Below are positions 17,174 to 24,882 of a DNA stretch of 64,000 bases, in pieces. This stretch comes from an uncultured bacterium (GTDB taxonomy: Bacteria > Actinomycetota > Coriobacteriia > Coriobacteriales > Eggerthellaceae): NCBI GenBank assembly GCA_905215325.1, contig CAJMPP010000001.1, positions 1 to 64,000 of the forward strand, given 5' to 3'. Positions within the stretch are counted from its first letter, which is position 1; each line of letters opens with the position of its first letter. The notes beneath the pieces are model-generated. The model saw nothing but the letters and a program-made list of their open reading frames with translations. It searched no databases and had not been told where the DNA came from. The translations under genes were made by a program, and so were the position numbers.

Positions 17174-17202
17174 ATTATAACAACGCCCCCGGGCGTTTGC
17201 AA
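17174..17202 (-). promoter_or_regulatory. Promoter of rpsB-tsf
   Basis: Minus-strand -35 TTGCAA (17197-17202), 17-nt spacer, -10 TATAAT (17174-17179). The leader is about 105 nt. An 8-bp GC-rich inverted repeat (CGCCCCCG / CGGGGGCG, 17184-17210) overlaps the -35 and spacer and may be the end of the ATPase transcript or a regulatory structure. Confidence 0.85.
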
Positions 17203-17250
17203 CGGGGGCGTCGATGTTCGTCCATGTTTTCACGAAATGCCGACGGGTAA

Positions 17251-17275
17251 GGTCGCGGACCCCGGGCACGCGACC
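17251..17275 (-). terminator. Stem-loop after the P-type ATPase gene
   Basis: 7-bp stem GGTCGCG / CGCGACC with an 11-nt loop, 36 nt past the ATPase stop. It has a weak U-tract and is offered only as a possible terminator. Confidence 0.35.
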
Positions 17276-17310
17276 GCCCATCGGCCTGTGCCCGCGGGCT
17301 CCCGACGGGC

Positions 17311-19392
17311 CTATGCGTCGTAACGCTTCCCGTTGCGCATGGAGAGCGCGATGGTGGAGGCGTTGTGCAGAAGCGAGGACATCTGCGGGGAGATGACGCC
17401 GCCGATGCCGGCCGCCAACAACGTCGAGTTGATGGCCATGACCTCCTTGAAGCTGCCGTTCAAGCGGCCCATGAGGCCCTCGCTCATGCGGCGCAGCGCC
17501 ACGATGGAGCCGAGCTGGCCGCCCGTGAGCGTGATATCGGCCACCTCCTTGGCCACCGCGGTGCCCTGCCCCATGGCGATGCCCACGTCGGCAAGCGCCA
17601 GCGCCGGGGCGTCGTTGACGCCGTCGCCGACCATGACCACGTGCGCGCCTTCCGCCTTGAGCTTCTCGACGAAGGCGTACTTGTCCTCGGGAAGCAGGTT
17701 GGCATGGAACTCGGGAACGCCGGCGCGAGCGGCGATGCGCGCCGCGGTGCGCTCGTTGTCGCCCGTGAGCATGATGACGCGCGAAAGCCCCAGGCGGCGA
17801 AGGTCGGCGATGGCCTCGGGAACGCCGGCCTTGAGCGGATCCTGCACGCCGATGACGCCCATGAGCCTGCCATCGACTGCCAGGTACAACGGCGAGAGGC
17901 CCTCGGTCTCCCGCGCGATGAGGTCCTTCTGCGCTTCGAGAATCTCGACCTGCTCGTCCTCCACGACGAAGTGCTCCGAGCCGATGACCACGCGCTTGCC
18001 GTCAAGCGAGCTGGCTATGCCGTGCGCCACGATGTACTCCACCTCGGCGTGGCGCTCGCGGTGTTCCAGGCCCTTGTCGGCGGCGGCGCGCACGACCGCG
18101 CGGGCCACCGGGTGCGGGAAGTGCTCCTCCAAGCACGCGGCGAAGCGAAGCACCTCGTCATCGTCCCACCCGTCAAGGGAAAGCACGCGCGCCACCTGCG
18201 GGGCGGCCTCGGTGAGCGTGCCCGTCTTGTCAAACACGATGACGTCGGCCTGCGCCATGGACTCGAAGTGCTGCGAGCCCTTCACGGTGAAGCCCGCCTG
18301 GGCCGACTGGCTCATGGCCGACAGCACGGCTATGGAGCCGGTGAGCTTGAGCGCGCAGGAATAGTCGACCATGAGCGCCGCCGAGGTCTTCACCAGACTG
18401 CGCGTGGCAAGCGCCACGATGCCCGCCAGCAGGAAGTTCCACGGCACGATGCGGTCGGCAAGGCGCTCCATGCGCGACTGCGTACGCGACTTGTAGGATT
18501 CGGTCTGCTCGACCAGGTTCACGATGGTGCGCAGCTTCGTCTTGCCCTCGTTGGCCTTCACCTCGACGATGATCTCGCCGTCCTCCACCGCCGTGCCGGC
18601 GAACACGTCGTCGCCGACGGTGCGCTCCACGGCCAGCGGCTCGCCGGTGAGCGCCGCCTGGTTGACCATGGCGCACCCGCGCACCACCGTGCCATCCACG
18701 CACACGGGCATGCCGGTGCGCACGGCGATGAGCTGACCGGGCTTCAACGTGTTCGCAGGCACCTGCACCTCAGTGTCGCCTTCGACAAGCTGAGCGGTTT
18801 CGGGCAGGTCCAAAAGCGCATTGATAAGCGCGCCTTCCGAACGGCTGCGCGTGTATTCCTCAAGCGTTTCGCCCACATTCAGCAGCAGCATGGTGGTGCC
18901 GGCCGTGCGCGGATCGCGCTTCAAGAACGAGATGCCAATGGCCGCCGCGTCAAGCACCGGCACGTCCAGGCGCCCGTTGGCCAGCGACTTTAAGCCTTCG
19001 AACAGGAACTTGCGGTAGCTCCACATGGCCCAAGCAGCGGAAAGGGGCTTCGGAAGAAACCAGCGGCGCAGCAGGAACGACCCCACCAGCTCGGCCAAGT
19101 CCATAAGCAGCGAATGGGCGCGCGGGGCAAGCTCCAGCCCACAACCCTGCTTGGCCTTCGCGATGGCCGCCGCGTCGATGCCGGATAAGTGCGAAAGCAC
19201 GCGAGCGCGAGCCCCGGGCGTAGCGCGATACGTCAGCGCCACCGAGCCGATGCGCGGATACACCGTGGATTTCACGACGTCCGGGCACTGGCCGATCACG
19301 CGATACAGCGCGTCAAGATCCGCTGGCGGGACATGGCCCGCCAGCGTCACGCGCAAACGGCCCGGAAGCTCGTTTGCAATTTGATATTTCAT
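17311..19392 (-). CDS. P1B-like heavy-metal ATPase lacking CPx motif
   Basis: Membrane cation pump of 693 residues. It has an N-terminal HMA-like fold without CxxC (KYQIANELPGRLRVTL), TGEP at 249-252, the phosphorylation motif DKTGTLT at 388-394, a P1B-type HP motif (EEHFPHPVARAVV) and GDGVNDAP. The membrane metal site, normally CPx, reads YSCALK (344-349) with no proline, so the cargo cannot be called copper, zinc or cadmium by motif; manganese/iron-type export is possible. It is 18 nt downstream of a small helical protein and is transcribed with it from a promoter at 19741-19769. Confidence 0.87.
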   Translation of the reverse strand: MKYQIANELPGRLRVTLAGHVPPADLDALYRVIGQCPDVVKSTVYPRIGSVALTYRATPGARARVLSHLSGIDAAAIAKAKQGCGLELAPRAHSLLMDLAELVGSFLLRRWFLPKPLSAAWAMWSYRKFLFEGLKSLANGRLDVPVLDAAAIGISFLKRDPRTAGTTMLLLNVGETLEEYTRSRSEGALINALLDLPETAQLVEGDTEVQVPANTLKPGQLIAVRTGMPVCVDGTVVRGCAMVNQAALTGEPLAVERTVGDDVFAGTAVEDGEIIVEVKANEGKTKLRTIVNLVEQTESYKSRTQSRMERLADRIVPWNFLLAGIVALATRSLVKTSAALMVDYSCALKLTGSIAVLSAMSQSAQAGFTVKGSQHFESMAQADVIVFDKTGTLTEAAPQVARVLSLDGWDDDEVLRFAACLEEHFPHPVARAVVRAAADKGLEHRERHAEVEYIVAHGIASSLDGKRVVIGSEHFVVEDEQVEILEAQKDLIARETEGLSPLYLAVDGRLMGVIGVQDPLKAGVPEAIADLRRLGLSRVIMLTGDNERTAARIAARAGVPEFHANLLPEDKYAFVEKLKAEGAHVVMVGDGVNDAPALALADVGIAMGQGTAVAKEVADITLTGGQLGSIVALRRMSEGLMGRLNGSFKEVMAINSTLLAAGIGGVISPQMSSLLHNASTIALSMRNGKRYDA

Positions 19393-19410
19393 AACGAATC
19401 GCTTCTTGCG

Positions 19411-19662
19411 CTATTCCGCAGCAGCCTCGGGCTGGTCGGCCTTAGCGGACTCGTTGATGTAGTTGGCCTCGGCAACGATGTCGTCGACCTGGGCCTTGGC
19501 CTGCTCAACGACGTCCTGGTAGGCAGCCTTGGCCTGCAGGCCCTTCGCAACACCCTGCACGTAGCACTTCTTGGCCGCGTTGCTGGTGAGCGCCTTCACG
19601 CCCAGCGTGCCCAGCACGAAACCGCCAGCGACCATCCAACCATCACGCTTACCGAATTTCAT
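19411..19662 (-). CDS. Small helical protein, DUF6110-like, ATPase partner
   Basis: 83 residues from ATG 19662 (MKFGKRDGWMVAGGFVLGTLG), with AGGA 8 nt upstream. The ATG three codons earlier overlaps that ribosome binding site and is rejected. Residues 9-25 are a Gly-rich hydrophobic segment, followed by a long charged helix (YVQGVAKGLQAK, then Glu/Asn-rich). The layout matches what I remember of DUF6110 proteins found next to P1B ATPases lacking CPx; function unknown. It may be a membrane-bound accessory or regulatory subunit. Confidence 0.75.
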   Translation of the reverse strand: MKFGKRDGWMVAGGFVLGTLGVKALTSNAAKKCYVQGVAKGLQAKAAYQDVVEQAKAQVDDIVAEANYINESAKADQPEAAAE

Positions 19663-19740
19663 GAGTTCCATCCTTTCTTGCGGCGTCCCGCCGCCATCTC
19701 GGGCATCGAATTCTCACGCCCACAATTACCTTGCCGGGAT

Positions 19741-19769
19741 AGAATAGTGCCACGTAAAACCAGCGTCAA
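19741..19769 (-). promoter_or_regulatory. Promoter of the small protein-ATPase operon
   Basis: Minus-strand -35 TTGACG (19764-19769) and -10 TATTCT (19741-19746) with a 17-nt spacer. The leader is about 70 nt. Direct repeats lie immediately upstream of the -35. Confidence 0.75.
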
Positions 19770-19788
19770 ATGGTTAAAATATGGTTAA
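19770..19788. promoter_or_regulatory. Direct-repeat operator (11-bp period) between divergent genes
   Basis: ATGGTTAA at 19770-19777 and again at 19781-19788, start-to-start 11 bp, adjoining the -35 at 19764-19769. This period is typical of OmpR/PhoB-family response-regulator sites. It lies between the divergent ATPase operon and the small plus-strand ORF at 19839, whose GATACT hexamer (19799-19804) is about 10 bp away. It could control either or both. Confidence 0.5.
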
Positions 19789-19838
19789 CTATCTGCGTTG
19801 ATACTGTCTAACTCCCATTTCGCCGAAAGGAGGCCGGC

Positions 19839-19919
19839 ATGAAGTGGCACCGTTTCTTCGCCATGGCCGCATGCGTGTGCATGGGCCTGTGCGTTTACAC
19901 TGGTAAGAAGCACAAGTAA
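19839..19919 (+). CDS. 26-residue membrane peptide (small ORF)
   Basis: ATG AAG TGG at 19839, stop TAA 19917-19919, with AAAGGAGG 6 nt upstream, one of the best ribosome binding sites in the window. The peptide starts MKWHRFF, has a Cys/Met-rich hydrophobic core (residues 6-20, three Cys) and ends GKKHK. One membrane helix with a basic C-terminus is likely. The three cysteines and the divergent metal-ATPase operon suggest a metal-linked role, but that is inference. No family recognised. Confidence 0.6.
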   Translation: MKWHRFFAMAACVCMGLCVYTGKKHK

Positions 19920-20131
19920 CACATCTAGCGCCCGGCAGGCGGCGCAAAGGTTACCGAAAGATAACGGTAAACCGCAGCATACGGGATTTGTACGAATCGT
20001 GAACCCGCCACGCACGAAGGCGCCGCCAAGCCGTTACCATGGAAGGCGCGCGACGCGATTGCAGCGGGCCTTAGACCCGATGCGCCGCACAACCCGTCGC
20101 GTTTCTACCATCGAACCTGTGGGAGCACCAT

Positions 20132-20716
20132 ATGAACTTCAACAACGTAACCTTCGAGCGCTCGTTCGGCATCTCGTCGCAGCTGCCGCCCTCGACGCTT
20201 CCGGAAGTGGCGTTCGCAGGCCGCTCGAACGTGGGCAAGTCGTCCATGCTCAACGCCCTGTTCGGCCGCAAGAGCCTGGCGAAGGTCTCACAGAAGCCCG
20301 GCAAGACGTCCACCATCAACTTCTTCGCCACCGAAGGCGCCCGCTTCGTCGACCTGCCCGGTTATGGCTACGCGCGCGTGGCAAAATCCGAGAAAGGCCG
20401 TTGGGCGGAGCTGATCGAGGGCTATTTCAACCAGGACCGCAACTTCGCGCTGGTGGTCAGCCTGGTGGACATCCGCCACGAGGCCCAGCAGCTCGACCTG
20501 AACATGATCAACTTCCTTATGGAGGCGGGGCTTCCGTTCGCCGTGGTGCTCACGAAGTCCGACAAGCTTTCCCGCAACCAGCAGAACAAGCAGGTGTCCG
20601 TGCTGCGCCGCCAGCTCGCCCTGCCCGACGACGTCCCCATGCTGGTGACGTCAAGTGAGAAACGCGACGGCTTCGACGCCTTGCGCAAGCTCATCGCGCA
20701 GGCCTGCGAGGGCTAA
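20132..20716 (+). CDS. engB: Ribosome biogenesis GTPase EngB/YsxC
   Basis: Essential TrmE-Era-class GTPase for late 50S assembly. It has 194 residues, with G1 GRSNVGKSS near residue 31, G3 DLPGYG, G4 TKSD and a G5-like TSS. It is preceded by GGGAGC. It stands alone on the plus strand between two minus-strand operons and ends at a strong terminator. Confidence 0.97.
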   Translation: MNFNNVTFERSFGISSQLPPSTLPEVAFAGRSNVGKSSMLNALFGRKSLAKVSQKPGKTSTINFFATEGARFVDLPGYGYARVAKSEKGRWAELIEGYFNQDRNFALVVSLVDIRHEAQQLDLNMINFLMEAGLPFAVVLTKSDKLSRNQQNKQVSVLRRQLALPDDVPMLVTSSEKRDGFDALRKLIAQACEG

Positions 20717-20741
20717 GTTAGCCAACACCCCCGCAAACGCG

Positions 20742-20778
20742 AACGAGCCCCAAGCCGATGAACAGCTTGGGGCTCGTT
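20742..20778 (+). terminator. Bidirectional terminator between engB and the NlpC/P60 gene
   Basis: Perfect 14-bp stem AACGAGCCCCAAGC / GCTTGGGGCTCGTT with a 9-nt loop, followed by GTTTGC on the plus strand and TTCGCGTTTG on the minus. It serves convergent genes on both sides. Confidence 0.85.
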
Positions 20779-20845
20779 GTTTGCTACAGGTATTTCGGCG
20801 CTACCGGCTTACATGCTTGCCGATGCGCCGCTGAAGCAGGAAGCG

Positions 20846-22069
20846 CTACCAGGGGCGCACGATGATCATGTCGGACTGCACGGAGCTGACGCATACCGTC
20901 TGGCCGAAGGTTGGTGCATGGATCATCTGCCCGCCGCCGATGTAGATGCCGCAATGCGACCAGCTGGTGCAGATGTCGCCGGGCTGCGGGTCGGAGACCT
21001 GGGACATGGCCATGAACGTGTACGTGGTGCCGTAGCGCGAATTGCTGCCGGTCAGCGCATAGCTGACCAAACCGGAGCAGTCGAAGCCGTCAGGGCCGAC
21101 GCCGCCCCACACGTACGGTGCACCGATGCAGCTGTATGCACGGTCGACGATGGCGTTACCCGTGGAGGCATTGTAAGACGGAGCCCAGCTGCTGGAACCG
21201 CCCGAGTTGCCGGTATTGCCCGAATTACCGTTGTCGGCCCAGCCGGAGTCATCGGTGTTACCGGAGTTGTCGGTCCACGTGTTGCCACCGCCGTTATCGG
21301 CAGCGCCGCCGTTACCGCCATTGCCGCCGGCATTGGCGTTGTTGTTCGTAGCGCCGGCGATGCCCATGCGCTGGGTAGCCTGAGCAGCGGACTGGTCGAC
21401 GGTCTGCTGAGCGGTTGCGGCAGCAGCAGCGGCCTGCGCGGCGCGCTCCTCCTCCACCAGCGTTGCCACCTCGGCCGAGAGGCCGTCATAGGTCTGCTGC
21501 ATGGAGTTGACGGTGGCCTGGGCCTCGTCTTGGATCTGCTTGGCCTCGGAGGCCTTGGCAGCGGCGGTGCGGGTCTGCTCTTCGAAGGTTTCCTTCTGCT
21601 CCTGAGCCTCGGAGCGCAGGTCCTTGTTGCGCTGGACGAGCTCGGCATCGTTATCGTTGACCTTGTTCAGCAGGTCCCAATTCGTGGCGAACTCGCTGAA
21701 CGTGGTGGAGCCGAGCAGCAGGTCCAAAAACGAGCTGGCGCCCGTACGGTACATGCTTTGCGCGCGATCGCCCAAACGGGACTGCACATCGGCGATCTCG
21801 ACGTTGATCTGGTCGATGCGCTCCTGCGCCTGATCGGCGGACTGCTGGGCCTGAGCCTGCTCCTCGAGCGCCTGGCCGTAGTCGGCCGACGCCTGGTCGA
21901 GCTGGTACTGCATGGAGTTGAGCGAGGCCAGGACCGCCTGGGCCTCGGCCTGCTTGGAAGCTGAATCAGGGGCGGCGAATGCCAGCTGCGGGACCATAAG
22001 GCCGCAGGACAGGACGCAAGCCATAGCCCCGCTGGCGATACGGCGGCGCAGCTTCATTTCCTGTTGCAT
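20846..22069 (-). CDS. Secreted NlpC/P60 peptidoglycan hydrolase with coiled coil
   Basis: Cell-wall endopeptidase cutting peptide stems. ATG 22069 gives 407 residues, with GGAGG 7 nt upstream; TTG 22075 is less likely. Order: signal peptide (1-33, ends AFAAP), long coiled coil (about 37-230, Gln/Glu/Ala-rich), Gly/Asn/Ser-rich linker (about 240-305), catalytic domain (about 310-407) with FDCSGLV nucleophile, SHCGIYIG histidine and MIHAPTFGQ. The layout matches RipA/PcsB-like division hydrolases, whose coiled coil keeps the enzyme inactive until it is engaged. Confidence 0.93.
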   Translation of the reverse strand: MQQEMKLRRRIASGAMACVLSCGLMVPQLAFAAPDSASKQAEAQAVLASLNSMQYQLDQASADYGQALEEQAQAQQSADQAQERIDQINVEIADVQSRLGDRAQSMYRTGASSFLDLLLGSTTFSEFATNWDLLNKVNDNDAELVQRNKDLRSEAQEQKETFEEQTRTAAAKASEAKQIQDEAQATVNSMQQTYDGLSAEVATLVEEERAAQAAAAAATAQQTVDQSAAQATQRMGIAGATNNNANAGGNGGNGGAADNGGGNTWTDNSGNTDDSGWADNGNSGNTGNSGGSSSWAPSYNASTGNAIVDRAYSCIGAPYVWGGVGPDGFDCSGLVSYALTGSNSRYGTTYTFMAMSQVSDPQPGDICTSWSHCGIYIGGGQMIHAPTFGQTVCVSSVQSDMIIVRPW

Positions 22070-22269
22070 GCACAAACCTCCTACTCGGTTTCAAAGTCGT
22101 TCCCGCTACTGTATCACCCTGGCAACAAGCGCGGTACCTTTTGCACTGAACGGGCATACGCCCAGGTGAGGCACTCGGCAAATATGGAGAACGGGCAGGT
22201 GTGGCGAAACCGGGTTACTGCCCCGGCATGCCCCATCCGCCCGCTCCTCGCAACGGTTAGCGCGTTCCC

Positions 22270-22749
22270 CTAGCCGCGGAAGCCCGCGTCCTCCTTATGG
22301 CGCGACGGGTCGTCGGCCGCAGAGGTTGCCAGCGCATCGCAGCGCTCGTTCTCGGCATGGCCGGCATGGCCCTTGACCCAAACGAACTCCACGTCGTGGG
22401 GCTCCTTCGCCTTGAGCATGCGCTTCCACAGATCGGAGTTCTTCACCGGCTGCTTCTGCGAGTTCTTCCACCCGCGCTTGAGCCAGCCATCCACCCAGTG
22501 CTGGTTGAACGCGTTCACCAGATACTGGGAATCGGAGTACAGCGTCACGTGGCACGGGCGTTTGAGGGCCTCGAGGGCCACGATGGCGCCGAGCAGTTCC
22601 ATGCGGTTGTTCGTGGTGCAGCGATACCCCTGAGAGAACTCCCGCTCGTGCACCCCGCCCTTGCTGTCGATGAAACGCAGGATGCTGCCGTACCCGCCCG
22701 GCCCGGGGTTGCCCCGCGAGGCGCCGTCGGAATACAAATCAACGTGCAT
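22270..22749 (-). CDS. rnhA: Ribonuclease HI
   Basis: Degrades RNA in RNA-DNA hybrids. It has 159 residues from ATG 22749 (MHVDLYSDGASRGNPGPGG). TTG 22755 is an alternative with better spacing to GGAAAG. The four acidic catalytic residues are in YSDGA, NNRMELLGA, YSDSQYLV and NERCDALA; the catalytic His is in KGHAGHAEN. Lies 90 nt downstream of the MetRS gene. Confidence 0.96.
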   Translation of the reverse strand: MHVDLYSDGASRGNPGPGGYGSILRFIDSKGGVHEREFSQGYRCTTNNRMELLGAIVALEALKRPCHVTLYSDSQYLVNAFNQHWVDGWLKRGWKNSQKQPVKNSDLWKRMLKAKEPHDVEFVWVKGHAGHAENERCDALATSAADDPSRHKEDAGFRG

Positions 22750-22839
22750 ATGCAAACCAATCTTTCCGCACCCATGAAAAGACCGGCCAGCCGCGTTGCC
22801 GCAGCTGGCCAGCCTGATGGGATGCCATGCTTTGAAACC

Positions 22840-24867
22840 CTACTTGAACTGCGAGGGATGCTTCGAGAAGAAGTCGAAGCGCGGGGGAAGCTCGCGGATG
22901 CGATGGCGTCCGTCCTCGAGCTCGGCGCCGTGGCACAGCTCGTCCATGCCCTCGAAATCGAAGTTCCAGCTAAAGAAGTCGTCAAACTCGAAGCTGAGGT
23001 AATCGGCGATCTTCTCGCAACCCTTCGGCACCACGGGATGCATGAGCAGCGTGGATACGCGAAGCAGGTAGAAGCAGTCCACGAGCACCTGACGGCGCAG
23101 CTGCTCGTCGCCTTCCTTCTCGGCGGTACGGATGTTGTCCGTCCAGTACTTGTTCGCCCAGCGGATGAACGTGTCCATGATGGACATGACCGTGTGCAGC
23201 TCGGCCTTGTGCATGGTCTTGTCGTACTCGTTCATGCAGGCGTGCGCACGCTCGCGCACCTCAGACGACACCTCGCCGAGCGGCATCCAGCCCTCGAAGT
23301 TCTTCTGCGCCTCATAGAAGCAGCTGCGGGCAAGGCGGTTGAACACGTTAGTGAGCAGCGTGCCCTCTTTGAGAACCGGGTCTGCCACGCGCGGGTCGTT
23401 GCGCTTCGCCTCGTCGGGGTCGAAGGGCTTGGGCTTGAAGCCCACGGACTTCTGGTCCAGGCCAAGGGCCAGGAAGTGCGCGCGGAGCTGCTCGACGGTG
23501 TAGTGCTCCAGCAGCTCATCGGCCGTCGGCGGCTTGACCGAGCCCGACGACGAGGCCTTCTTGTTCCCGAGCAGGATGTGATGGTTGGCGATGAGGCTGG
23601 TCTGGCGCAGGGGCGTGTCCGTCTCGCCAGGCGTGAGGATATCGCCCGGGCGCAGCGCCTCGATGAGCGCCGGCTGGGCAACGCCGTAGAAGTACAGGTT
23701 GTCCTGGCCGATGAACTGGTAGACCTGCGCGTCCTCCGAGCACCAGAAGTCGCGCCAGCTGCCGCGCGGCAGGCCCATCTTGTCGTTGACGGCCATGGTG
23801 AAGCTCATGGGAGCCCACAGGCTTTCGGGCCAGCACCACACCGTCAGACCCTCGAGCCCGTCGATGACCGGGGCCTTCACGCCCCACTCGATGTTGCCGG
23901 TGATGCGGAAGGGAACGAGCGCCTTACCCGTGCGGAAGCGGATGCCCGCCGCGGCAAGCACATCGCGCGCCGCATCGCGGTCGTCGATGGTGTCGAACTC
24001 GATCTCGAAGGACTGCTTGCCCTTCTCGGCCTCATGGTACTGGTGATGCGCGAGCTTGTCGGCGATTTCCAGGTACTGGTCGTACAGCTCGTTTTTGATG
24101 TAGACCACCGGCGGGGCCAAGAACTCCTTGATGGTCTGCGGCACGATGGGGCGCACCTCGGGGTCGGCCTCAAGGGCCTCCACGTGCTTTTTCAGGAAGC
24201 CATTGAACGCCGGCAGGTCGAAGTACCAGTTCTCCACCGGGCGCATCTCGGGCGTGACGCCGGTGAGCGAGGACTTCGGTGCGATAAGGTCCTCAGGCGC
24301 GTAGCTGTGGCCCAGGTCGCACTCGTCGGCGTAGGCGTGCTCGGACTTGCAGCCCTGCACGGGGCAGTGGCCCTGTACCTGGCGGCCGTTCAGGAACGTG
24401 CCCGCCTCGGGGTCGTAGAACTGCAGCGTCGCGCGCTTCTGCAACCATCCGTTCTCATACAGCTTCTTGATGAACGCCTCGCTGATGAGCTGATGGACCT
24501 CGCCGGAATGCCCGATGTTGGAGCCTTCGTAGATATCAAGGCTGATGTCATAGGAATCCAGCGTGTCCTTTTGACGGTTGTGGTTGCGCAGCACGTAATC
24601 CTCGATGGTGCCGTCGAACTGCCCGGCCTCCACCAGCTTGCGGTAGCCCTCGTTGATGGGCGAGCCGAAGCAGTCCGTGCCGCTGATGAAGCGGACGTTC
24701 TCAGCGCCGATGCGGTCGCGCAGAAAGCGCGCGAAGCAGTCGGCGGGCACGAACACGCCGGCGATATGCCCGAAATGCAGCGGCTTGTTGCCGTAGGGCA
24801 TGCCGGCCGTGACCACCGCGCGCTTGGGCCAGACAACCGTTTCGTTATTGTCATGCATTGTCGCCAT
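22840..24867 (-). CDS. metG: Divergent methionyl-tRNA synthetase (class I)
   Basis: Charges tRNA-Met. It has 675 residues: Rossmann start with HIGH-type HFGH at 31-34, the TGTD-like SGTDCFG, a zinc-knuckle-like Cys cluster (GHCPVQGC, DECDLGH), and a WCWPESLWAPM segment matching the VWVDA region. The second motif is KKASSSG where KMSKS is expected, losing the central Lys. The anticodon-binding helical domain follows; no C-terminal EMAP domain. A full-length housekeeping-type gene 15 nt after rho, so probably functional. A divergent synthetase paralogue cannot be excluded. Confidence 0.85.
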   Translation of the reverse strand: MATMHDNNETVVWPKRAVVTAGMPYGNKPLHFGHIAGVFVPADCFARFLRDRIGAENVRFISGTDCFGSPINEGYRKLVEAGQFDGTIEDYVLRNHNRQKDTLDSYDISLDIYEGSNIGHSGEVHQLISEAFIKKLYENGWLQKRATLQFYDPEAGTFLNGRQVQGHCPVQGCKSEHAYADECDLGHSYAPEDLIAPKSSLTGVTPEMRPVENWYFDLPAFNGFLKKHVEALEADPEVRPIVPQTIKEFLAPPVVYIKNELYDQYLEIADKLAHHQYHEAEKGKQSFEIEFDTIDDRDAARDVLAAAGIRFRTGKALVPFRITGNIEWGVKAPVIDGLEGLTVWCWPESLWAPMSFTMAVNDKMGLPRGSWRDFWCSEDAQVYQFIGQDNLYFYGVAQPALIEALRPGDILTPGETDTPLRQTSLIANHHILLGNKKASSSGSVKPPTADELLEHYTVEQLRAHFLALGLDQKSVGFKPKPFDPDEAKRNDPRVADPVLKEGTLLTNVFNRLARSCFYEAQKNFEGWMPLGEVSSEVRERAHACMNEYDKTMHKAELHTVMSIMDTFIRWANKYWTDNIRTAEKEGDEQLRRQVLVDCFYLLRVSTLLMHPVVPKGCEKIADYLSFEFDDFFSWNFDFEGMDELCHGAELEDGRHRIRELPPRFDFFSKHPSQFK

Positions 24868-24882
24868 CTATATATGTCTCCC

